Notes under the pieces: model-generated
Databases searched by the model: none
What the model saw: only the letters and a program-made list of their open reading frames with translations
What the model was told of the DNA's origin: nothing
Translations under genes and position numbers: made by a program
Origin: Opitutus sp. GAS368
Lineage (GTDB): Bacteria > Verrucomicrobiota > Verrucomicrobiia > Opitutales > UBA953
DNA: 64,000 nucleotides
Assembly: GCA_945866215.1 (NCBI GenBank)
Contig: CAMBGQ010000004.1
Coordinates: forward strand, 1-64,000
Direction of reading: 5' to 3'
Shown: positions 57,393 through 64,000 of the stretch, piece by piece
Numbering within the stretch: the first letter of the stretch is position 1
Layout: each line of letters starts with the position of its first letter

Positions 57393-58277
57393 TCAGTAGA
57401 CGAGCTTGTTGATCGGATACTCCACGATGCCCTCGGCGCCGGCGGCCTTGAGGGTCGGGATGAACTCGCGCGCCTGGCGGGCGTCGATGATGGTCTCGAC
57501 GGCGACCCACTCAGAATTACTCAGCGGGGAGACGGTTGGATTGCGCAGGGCGGGCAGGGCGGCGGCGACTTGGTCGAGCTTGGCCTTTGGGAGGTTGAAC
57601 TTCAGGCCGACCATGTGCTGCGCGGCCAGGGCGCCCTGCAGCATGAGGACGATCTGCTCGATTTTGGCGCGCTTGGCGGGATTGGCCCAGGCGGCTTTGT
57701 TTGCGACGAGGACGGTGGTAGTCTCCAGCAACTGCGCGACGATGCGGAGTTGGTTGGCCTTGAGCGAGGAGCCGGTCTCGGTGATATCGACGATGGCGTC
57801 GGCGAGCTCGGGGACCTTGACTTCGGTGGCGCCCCAAGAGAATTCGACTTCGCATTCGACGCCCTGCGCCTTGAACCAGCGGCGGGTGGTCTCGACGAGT
57901 TCGGTGGCGATACGCTTACCGGCGAGATCCTTGGCCGTCTTGATGGGGGAGCTTTCCGGCACGCAGAGGACCCAGCGGGATTTCTGGGCGGAGGCGCGGC
58001 TGTAGATGAGTTCGCAGACTTGGACGACGTCAGCGTTGTTTTCCTGAACCCAATCTTGGCCGGTCAACCCGCAGTCGAAGAAGCCATCTTCGACATATCG
58101 GGCCACTTCTTGGGCACGGATGAACCGCCCATCGAGGCCGGGATCATCGAAGGAGGGGCGGTAAGAACGGGTGCTCTTGGTCACGGGGAAACCAGCCCGG
58201 GCAAACAGCTGGAGGGTGGCCTCTTCTAGGCTACCCTTGGGCAGACCGAGCATCAATTTGGCGGCTTCCTGACTCAT
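57393..58277 (-). CDS. hisG: ATP phosphoribosyltransferase
   Basis: [68 protein letters not shown]. Confidence 0.93.
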   Translation of the reverse strand: MSQEAAKLMLGLPKGSLEEATLQLFARAGFPVTKSTRSYRPSFDDPGLDGRFIRAQEVARYVEDGFFDCGLTGQDWVQENNADVVQVCELIYSRASAQKSRWVLCVPESSPIKTAKDLAGKRIATELVETTRRWFKAQGVECEVEFSWGATEVKVPELADAIVDITETGSSLKANQLRIVAQLLETTTVLVANKAAWANPAKRAKIEQIVLMLQGALAAQHMVGLKFNLPKAKLDQVAAALPALRNPTVSPLSNSEWVAVETIIDARQAREFIPTLKAAGAEGIVEYPINKLVY

Positions 58278-58515
58278 GAGAATATGGAGGAAGCCCACCC
58301 GTAGCCCCTCCGCAAGCCTTACCTCTCCCCCGCCGGGCGCCGGCGCCAAGGGTCGGCAATGGAGTCACACTAACGGGACAGAAGGGCTCGACTGCTCGCC
58401 CTTGGTGGCCACCCGTCATCCCGCCGAGGCAGGAAAACGCCCGTTAAGCCCGCCTTTTGCCTCCACCGTTGACCCTGTTGGGTGGCATGCCTACTGCTCG
58501 AAATCACGTTCACCG

Positions 58516-59274
58516 ATGTCCATCGCCTCCTTCCCCCCCCGCCGTGGGTATCTCCTGCGCAAGCTCCTCACGGTGCTTTGCGGCATTGCGCTGTTCTTGG
58601 TGATGGTGGGCCTGTTGGGCGTCTGGGCGCTGGGGAGGTTTTCCCCTAAGTTGCTCGATACGATGCTGGCCACCCGCTCCGGCGCTCATCTGTCGGTCGT
58701 CGCCAACGAATCCAACCTCTTCGCCGGTCGCCTGGATTATGCCGGCCTCACAATCACCAACCCGACCCGCTGGAAGGAGCCGCAGTTTCTCAAGGTCCGT
58801 CGCCTTGGAATCGATTTCGATCCGCTCACTTTCCTCGAAGGGGGCGCCCGTATCGTCCACGACCTGGAGCTCGACATCGAGCACCTGACAATCGTCGGCA
58901 AGGCCGACTACCACTCGGATAATAACGCGAAGGATATCTTCAATGGGCTCAAGCCGGTCCCTGGTCCGGCCGTGACCTCGGCGGAGCCCGCCCCCCAGCC
59001 GTTCCTCATCAAACATCTCCGCGTCCGCGTCGAACGCATCACGATCGTCACCGGCGACGGTACCGACCAGCGCAAGGTCTTGGTCGACCAAGCCATCAAC
59101 CTCGTCTTCGAGGCCCGCGATATCACCCAGGGCAACTTCAAGGGTAAAGTCTCTGGCCCCCTTGGCGCGGAGGTCGTCGCCACCGCCATCTCGCAGCAAC
59201 CGCAACTTCTCCTCGATCTCGCCCGGGAGCGCGTCCGCCGCTCCGTGACCGAGACGCTCCGCGGAGAAAAATAA
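58516..59274 (+). CDS. AsmA/DUF748-like membrane-anchored protein
   Basis: N-terminal TM; beta-rich repeats LDYAGLTITNP, VRRLGIDFDPLTFL, IEHLTIVGKADYHSDNN, LRVRVERITI. Confidence 0.5.
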   Translation: MSIASFPPRRGYLLRKLLTVLCGIALFLVMVGLLGVWALGRFSPKLLDTMLATRSGAHLSVVANESNLFAGRLDYAGLTITNPTRWKEPQFLKVRRLGIDFDPLTFLEGGARIVHDLELDIEHLTIVGKADYHSDNNAKDIFNGLKPVPGPAVTSAEPAPQPFLIKHLRVRVERITIVTGDGTDQRKVLVDQAINLVFEARDITQGNFKGKVSGPLGAEVVATAISQQPQLLLDLARERVRRSVTETLRGEK

Positions 59275-59278
59275 TCTC

Positions 59279-59785
59279 ATGACCGACCCCACTTCTTCCG
59301 CCGATCCGACCTCGCCCGATCCCGTGACTCGCCTCGCCGAACTCGAGGGAGAGATTGCGCGCCTCAAGGACACGGTCCTCCGCAGCAACGCCGACCAGCA
59401 AAACCAGCAGCGCCGCCACCAGCGCGAGCGCGAGGAGCTCCGCAAGTATGCGACGGCCGGCCTGCTCGAAGATCTCCTGCCCGCGCTCGACTCGCTCAAC
59501 CTCGGCCTGGAGTCTGCCCTGAAGCAGGCGGGCGGCCATGCCGTCACCGAGGGCTTCCGCATGGCGGTCGGCCAATTACGGGCGATCCTTTCCGCGCAAG
59601 GGCTCACTGAGGTCATTCCCGTCGGTCAATCCTTCGATCCCGCCCGCCACGAGGCGGTGGGCTCCGAGCCCAGTGCTGACGTCGCCGAGGGCACCGTGCT
59701 CCGCGTCGCTCGCCCAGGCTGGCTCCTCCATGACCGCGTGCTCCGCCCGGCCGCCGTCTTCGTCTCCGCTGGCGCCGCCAAGTAA
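59279..59785 (+). CDS. grpE: Nucleotide exchange factor GrpE
   Basis: N-terminal coiled coil, LLEDLLPALDSLNLGLE, GFRMAVGQLRAILSAQGL, FDPARHEAV, VLRPAAVFVS. Confidence 0.9.
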   Translation: MTDPTSSADPTSPDPVTRLAELEGEIARLKDTVLRSNADQQNQQRRHQREREELRKYATAGLLEDLLPALDSLNLGLESALKQAGGHAVTEGFRMAVGQLRAILSAQGLTEVIPVGQSFDPARHEAVGSEPSADVAEGTVLRVARPGWLLHDRVLRPAAVFVSAGAAK

Positions 59786-59794
59786 TCTCCACCG

Positions 59795-60934
59795 ATGGCC
59801 GAAGACTATTACGCTTTGCTGGGGGTCGCCAAAGCCGTCTCCGCGGACGACCTGAAGAAGGCCTATCGCAAAAAGGCGATGGAGTTCCACCCGGACCGTA
59901 ATCCCGGCGACAAGGCGGCGGAGGAGAAGTTTAAGAAGGTCTCCCGCGCTTATGAGATTCTCAGCGATGACGCCAAGCGCAAGTTGTATGACCAGCATGG
60001 CGAAGCGGCCTTCGATCCCAACATGGGTGCCGGGGGCGGTCGCGGTCCGGCGGGGGGTGGTTTCCGCGGCGCCGATCCGCGGGATATCTTCGAGCAGATG
60101 TTCGGCGGTGGTGGCTTCGGCGACATGTTCGGCGGCGGCGGCAAAAGCCAAGGCCAGGATAACGATGGCGAGGACCTGCGCGTGGACCTCAAGATCACGC
60201 TCGAGGAGGCCGCGGAGGGCTTCGAACGGAAGATTCCCTATCGTAAGCATGTCAGTTGCGTGAAGTGTGCGGGCGTCGGCGCTGAGCCCGGCTCCAAGAA
60301 GAGCCGTTGTCCGACCTGCGGAGGCCAAGGCCACGTGGTCCGCTCCAACGGCTTCTTCCAGATGCGGCAGGTCTGTCCTTCGTGTGGCGGGCAAGGCGAA
60401 CGTATCGAAAAACCCTGTAAGGCATGCTCCGGCGAAGGCCGGGTCGTCGCCGAATCCACCGTCAGCCTGCGCATTCCGCCCGGTGTCGACACGGGGACGA
60501 AGCTGCGCTCCAGCGGTAATGGCTCCGCGGGCCGCCGCGGCGCCACCGCCGGCGACCTCTACGTCTATATCGCGGTCACGGATCACGAACTTTTCGAGCG
60601 CGATGGCGACGACCTCGCTTGCAGTGTGCCCGTGAAGTTCTCGGTCGCCGCCCTCGGTGGCAAGATCGTCGTCCCGAAGCTCAAGGGGAAGACCAACCTG
60701 AACCTGCCCGCCGGCACCCAAGGCGGCACGGTCTTCCGCCTCCGTGGTGAAGGCATGCCGGCGCTACGTGGCGGTAATTCCGGCGATCTGCTGGTGCGCG
60801 TCGACATCGACGTCCCGAAGAAGATGACCGATAATGAGAGGGCTTCCCTCCAGGCCTACGCCGCGGCCTGCGGCGACGAGGCCGCGCCGGTTTCCGAATC
60901 CTGGCGCTCGAAGTTCAAGAAGTTCTTCCCTTAA
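59795..60934 (+). CDS. dnaJ: Chaperone DnaJ
   Basis: J domain with HPD (EFHPDRNPGD), G/F region, CXXCXGXG zinc repeats. Confidence 0.96.
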   Translation: MAEDYYALLGVAKAVSADDLKKAYRKKAMEFHPDRNPGDKAAEEKFKKVSRAYEILSDDAKRKLYDQHGEAAFDPNMGAGGGRGPAGGGFRGADPRDIFEQMFGGGGFGDMFGGGGKSQGQDNDGEDLRVDLKITLEEAAEGFERKIPYRKHVSCVKCAGVGAEPGSKKSRCPTCGGQGHVVRSNGFFQMRQVCPSCGGQGERIEKPCKACSGEGRVVAESTVSLRIPPGVDTGTKLRSSGNGSAGRRGATAGDLYVYIAVTDHELFERDGDDLACSVPVKFSVAALGGKIVVPKLKGKTNLNLPAGTQGGTVFRLRGEGMPALRGGNSGDLLVRVDIDVPKKMTDNERASLQAYAAACGDEAAPVSESWRSKFKKFFP

Positions 60935-60973
60935 CCCCCTTGCCCGCCGGGGGTCGGGTCGTAAGGTGACTCC

Positions 60974-61900
60974 ATGCCGCGCGACCCCGGCCAGACCGAC
61001 CGACTGATTCGCCGTCTCCGCTGGGACGAGCTCGATCGGTCATGGCTGCTCCGCTTCGCCGAGTTCGCGCGCGAGGAAGATCTCGCCGGTCTCGGCCTCG
61101 CCCAGCGTCCGGTGCGCCCGGGTGATCCGTCCGCCGCGCTCTTGGCCGGGGCCCAACGGGCCCGCGCCCGCGTGGTCGCCCGCGGCCCGATGGTCCTCGC
61201 CGGACTCGGCCTGCTCGAGGTGGTGCTCGCTGCCTATGGCGGACGCTGCCATGCGAAGCCCCTCGCTTACGACGGCCAATTCGTCCCCGCTGGGACGGTC
61301 GTCGCCGAAGTCGAAGGGCCCGCCGCCGACTTGCTCTCGGCCGAACGTATCCTCCTGAACTTTCTCCAGCGCCTGTGCGGTGTGGCCACCCGCACCCGCG
61401 AGCACGTCCTCGCGTTGGGTTCGTCGCCGGCCAGGCTGCTCGATACGCGCAAGACGACCCCGGGCTTCCGCATGCTCGAGAAATACGCGGTCGGCCAAGG
61501 CGGTGGCTATAATCATCGGCTCGGGCTTTTCGACCGCATCATGGTGAAGGATAATCATCTCGCCGCCGACGGAGCCTCGTCGGGCGACCGTATCACGAAA
61601 CTGGTCCGGCACGCGCGCGCCAGCCGTCCCGATCTCCTGCTCGAGGTCGAGGTCGATCGGCCCGACCAGCTCGCCCCCGCCCTCGCGGCCGGCGCCGACG
61701 TCATCCTGCTCGACAACTTCACCCTCGCCGATTTGCGCGCGGCCATCCCGCGGCTCCGCGGCCAGGCTTGGTCGGAAGTCAGCGGCGGCGTCAACCTCGA
61801 GTCCCTCCCGCTCATCGGTGCGCTCGCCCCCGATTTCATCTCCTGCGGTGGCCTCACCCACGCCGCGCCCTGGGGCGACCTCGGCCTCGATTGGCTCTGA
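60974..61900 (+). CDS. nadC: Nicotinate-nucleotide pyrophosphorylase (carboxylating)
   Basis: AERILLNFLQRLCGVATRT, LLDTRKTTPGFRMLEKYAVGQGGGYNHRLGLFDRIMVKDNHLA, SGGVNLESLP. Confidence 0.95.
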   Translation: MPRDPGQTDRLIRRLRWDELDRSWLLRFAEFAREEDLAGLGLAQRPVRPGDPSAALLAGAQRARARVVARGPMVLAGLGLLEVVLAAYGGRCHAKPLAYDGQFVPAGTVVAEVEGPAADLLSAERILLNFLQRLCGVATRTREHVLALGSSPARLLDTRKTTPGFRMLEKYAVGQGGGYNHRLGLFDRIMVKDNHLAADGASSGDRITKLVRHARASRPDLLLEVEVDRPDQLAPALAAGADVILLDNFTLADLRAAIPRLRGQAWSEVSGGVNLESLPLIGALAPDFISCGGLTHAAPWGDLGLDWL

Positions 61901-61903
61901 TCC

Positions 61904-62893
61904 ATGGCCGACCTCGATAGCAGCATCCTCCTCGCGTTCCTTGAGGCCGCCGGCGAACCGGTGAGCGGAGACCGTCTCGCGAAAGAACTCGGCGTCTCCC
62001 GCGTGGCGATCTGGAGCCGGCTCGAGCGCCTGCGGGCCGCAGGTTTCTCCTTCAAGGCCTCGACCCGGAAGGGTTATGTCCTGAAGTCCGTCCCGCGCGA
62101 GATCAACGCGGCGCTCCTCGACGCGCACCTTCGTCGCCTTAAGGTCGCGCCGTCGGTCGAGTTGCTCGCCGTGGTCGATAGTACCAATTCCGAAGCGGAG
62201 CGTCGCCTCGCGGCGGGCGGAGAAGCGCCGTTCGCGGTGCTCGCCCGGACGCAGCGCGCCGGTCGCGGCCGGCTGGGGCGGAAATGGCATAGCACCCACC
62301 CGGGCAACCTTTACCTATCGCTCGCCTTCCGGCCGTTCATTCCACCGGAGCGGCTCAAGCCGTTCACGCTCTGGATGGGGCTCGCCCTGTGCGCGCACGT
62401 CGAGAAATCGCTGGGCCTCAAGCTCGGGCTTAAGTGGCCCAATGATCTGCAGTCGCCCGATGGCCGCAAGGTCGCCGGGATGCTCACCGAGGCGCGCCTC
62501 GACGCTGACTCGGTCCGCGAACTGGTGTTCGGGCTCGGCCTCAACCTCACGGGCCAACCCAAGGATTTCCCTACCGAGCTTCGCGCGACCGCGGGCTCGC
62601 TCGAAGCGGCGGGCGGCGCGCCGCTCGACGTCAACCGTGAGGCCGCCGCCGTCATCGCCGCGCTCTTTCACGCCTGGGAGCAGTTCGCGGAAGGCGGGTG
62701 GTCGCGCTCGTTCCGTAAGCTGTGGTCAGCCTACGACGTCCTTGCCGGCAAGTCTGTCCGGGTCGGTCTGCGTGGGGATCCGGTTGCGGGCATCGTTGAG
62801 GGTATCGATGATGAGGGCTCCCTCATCCTCCGCACCAGCGGTGGTCGCAAGACCGTCGTCTCCTCGGGCGAAGTCACGCTACGCAAACCCTGA
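61904..62893 (+). CDS. birA: Biotin--[acetyl-CoA-carboxylase] ligase with N-terminal HTH
   Basis: N-terminal wHTH SGDRLAKELGVSRVAIWSRLERLRAAGF; DSTNSEAERRL, RTQRAGRGRLGRKW, GLKWPNDL, GLGLNLT. Confidence 0.93.
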   Translation: MADLDSSILLAFLEAAGEPVSGDRLAKELGVSRVAIWSRLERLRAAGFSFKASTRKGYVLKSVPREINAALLDAHLRRLKVAPSVELLAVVDSTNSEAERRLAAGGEAPFAVLARTQRAGRGRLGRKWHSTHPGNLYLSLAFRPFIPPERLKPFTLWMGLALCAHVEKSLGLKLGLKWPNDLQSPDGRKVAGMLTEARLDADSVRELVFGLGLNLTGQPKDFPTELRATAGSLEAAGGAPLDVNREAAAVIAALFHAWEQFAEGGWSRSFRKLWSAYDVLAGKSVRVGLRGDPVAGIVEGIDDEGSLILRTSGGRKTVVSSGEVTLRKP

Positions 62894-62933
62894 GCGCTTG
62901 CCCCGGCGACCACTTTCGGCCACCCTTTTGCCT

Positions 62934-63686
62934 GTGTCCATCTTCTGTCTCGATGTCGGCAACACCCATACGCATTGGGGCGTCGTGGACGGACGCCGGG
63001 TGCTCGCCCACGGCGAGTTGCCGACCGCTTTGCTGGAGACGGCGGCGCTGACGGCGTTGCTCGCCGCGCATCCGACCAAGGGCGTCGCGCTCGCCAGCGT
63101 CGTCCCAAAGGTCACGGCGGCGATTGCCCCGGCGCTCCTGAGGTGCGGCCGACCATTCTATCCACTTCGCCATGATTCCGTGAAGGGCCTCGGCTTTGAT
63201 TATCCGCAGCCCGCCGAGGTCGGCCAGGATCGGCTCGCGGATTGCGTCGGCGCGCAGCTCGTCGCCGGCGCGCCCGCGGTCATCATCGGCATGGGTACGG
63301 CGACGACGGTCGATATCCTGACCGAGTGCGGTTACGCTGGCGGCATCATCGCCCCTGGACTTGGCGTGATGACCCAGTATCTCCATGAGCGCACGGCGCT
63401 CCTGCCGGCGCTCGACCCGGCCTCGCTCCTCGGCGGACCGGCCATCGGCAAATCCACCGTCGACGCGATGCGTTCCGGCTGTGCCCTCGGCTTCGCTGGC
63501 ATGATTGGAGCCTTGCTCGATGGCGTTTGCGCCGAGCTCGTCCGCCAAGGTTTACCGATGCCCAAGGTGATTGTCACCGGCGGCGCGGCGGTCTACCTAC
63601 CGGCCACATGGCAGGCGCGCGTGACGCATGAGCCGCACCTGACTTTACTCGGTCTCGCCGAAGCCCACCGCCGGCATTTCGCATGA
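62934..63686 (+). CDS. coaX: Type III pantothenate kinase
   Basis: GTG start; FCLDVGNTHTHWGVVD, GQDRLADCVGAQLV, IIGMGTATTVDIL, YAGGIIAPGLGVM, VTGGAA. Confidence 0.92.
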   Translation: MSIFCLDVGNTHTHWGVVDGRRVLAHGELPTALLETAALTALLAAHPTKGVALASVVPKVTAAIAPALLRCGRPFYPLRHDSVKGLGFDYPQPAEVGQDRLADCVGAQLVAGAPAVIIGMGTATTVDILTECGYAGGIIAPGLGVMTQYLHERTALLPALDPASLLGGPAIGKSTVDAMRSGCALGFAGMIGALLDGVCAELVRQGLPMPKVIVTGGAAVYLPATWQARVTHEPHLTLLGLAEAHRRHFA

Positions 63687-63886
63687 GCGCTCCCGATTCC
63701 CTCGCGAAGCTCCGCCGCTTCGTCCCGCTGCTTGCTTTGATCATCGTGGTGCAGGCGGGCTTCCTACTCTACGCCTTCTTCGCCGAAAAACTCCCCCGCG
63801 TCTGGCCCTTGGTGGTCGGCGACCTGGTCTTTTCGGGCATCTTGCTCTTCGTGCTCTGGCGGTTCCTGGTCCGCCGGCGCGGCTAA
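63683..63886 (+). CDS. Small hypothetical membrane protein
   Basis: 67 aa, two hydrophobic segments; overlaps the coaX stop. Confidence 0.45.
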   Translation: MSAPDSLAKLRRFVPLLALIIVVQAGFLLYAFFAEKLPRVWPLVVGDLVFSGILLFVLWRFLVRRRG

Positions 63887-64000
63887 GGCTTGATCAGTTT
63901 CAGCAGTTCCTTGCGGCGGGCCCGGATCTCGCGGCAGCCGGCCTTGGCCAGGCGGTCGGTCGAGAAGGCTTCGACGGTGAGGCTGGCGACGGCGGTGCCG
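63883..64000 (-). CDS. C-terminal fragment of a gene running off the window, possibly PfkB-family sugar kinase
   Basis: Minus-strand open frame ends ...GTAVASLTVEAFSTDRLAKAGCREIRARRKELLKLIKP*; GTAVASLTVE-F-RL resembles PfkB kinase C-termini. Confidence 0.5.
   Translation of the reverse strand, partial: GTAVASLTVEAFSTDRLAKAGCREIRARRKELLKLIKP

Noticed and set aside
58278-58515. Possible hisG attenuation leader in the hisG/AsmA-like divergent spacer
   Set aside because: Contains an AAGGGC/GCCCTT hairpin but no His-rich leader peptide (ORF 58231-58419 is not His-enriched).
61040-62299. 419 aa minus-strand ORF
   Set aside because: Antisense to nadC and birA, both with strong family motifs; low-complexity Glu/Arg/Gly composition typical of shadow ORFs.
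1-64000. Mobile elements, prophage, CRISPR arrays, rRNA operons, defence islands
   Set aside because: No transposase, integrase, phage or Cas motifs, no regularly spaced identical repeats and no rRNA-like sequence recognised; the window looks like conserved core chromosome.

Overview
This 64 kb, GC-rich, gene-dense bacterial window reads as chromosomal core. Gene content (long Bacteroidetes-like PurF, DUF5069, AroA-Cmk fusion, short HemA) suggests Verrucomicrobiota, possibly an Opitutae-like lineage; that is inference, not a search result. I identify about 60 CDS. They include purine synthesis (purF, purN, purK, purE, guaB, gmk), tyrA / aroA-cmk / plsC, dnaN, pssA, hemA with a CcsA-like gene, an NtrC-family regulator, phoR/phoB, mnmG/mnmE, lysA, a tripartite ABC efflux operon, gnd, coaC, queG, polX, kdsA, menE/menC, xthA, a POT transporter, feoA/feoB plus a Cys-rich partner, aguA/aguB, hisG, grpE/dnaJ, nadC, birA and coaX. 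There is one tRNA-Gly(GCC) and several intrinsic terminators. I saw no phage, transposase, CRISPR array or rRNA. The observations most worth a second look are: (1) two perfect parS-type palindromes (TGTTCCACGTGGAACA) about 1.2 kb apart, one inside mnmG and one in the adjacent AT-rich intergenic region, implying an origin-proximal location; (2) a ~400 bp mosaic element at 55.03-55.43 kb made of mirrored arrays of degenerate 7-8 bp repeats between convergent genes; (3) a promoter with an overlapping Fur-like dyad upstream of feoAB; (4) a glutamyl-tRNA reductase that appears to lack its C-terminal dimerisation domain; (5) an aquaporin-like protein whose second NPA motif lacks the usual arginine; (6) five convergent gene pairs whose stop codons abut or overlap. 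All calls come from reading the sequence by eye; no homology search was run.
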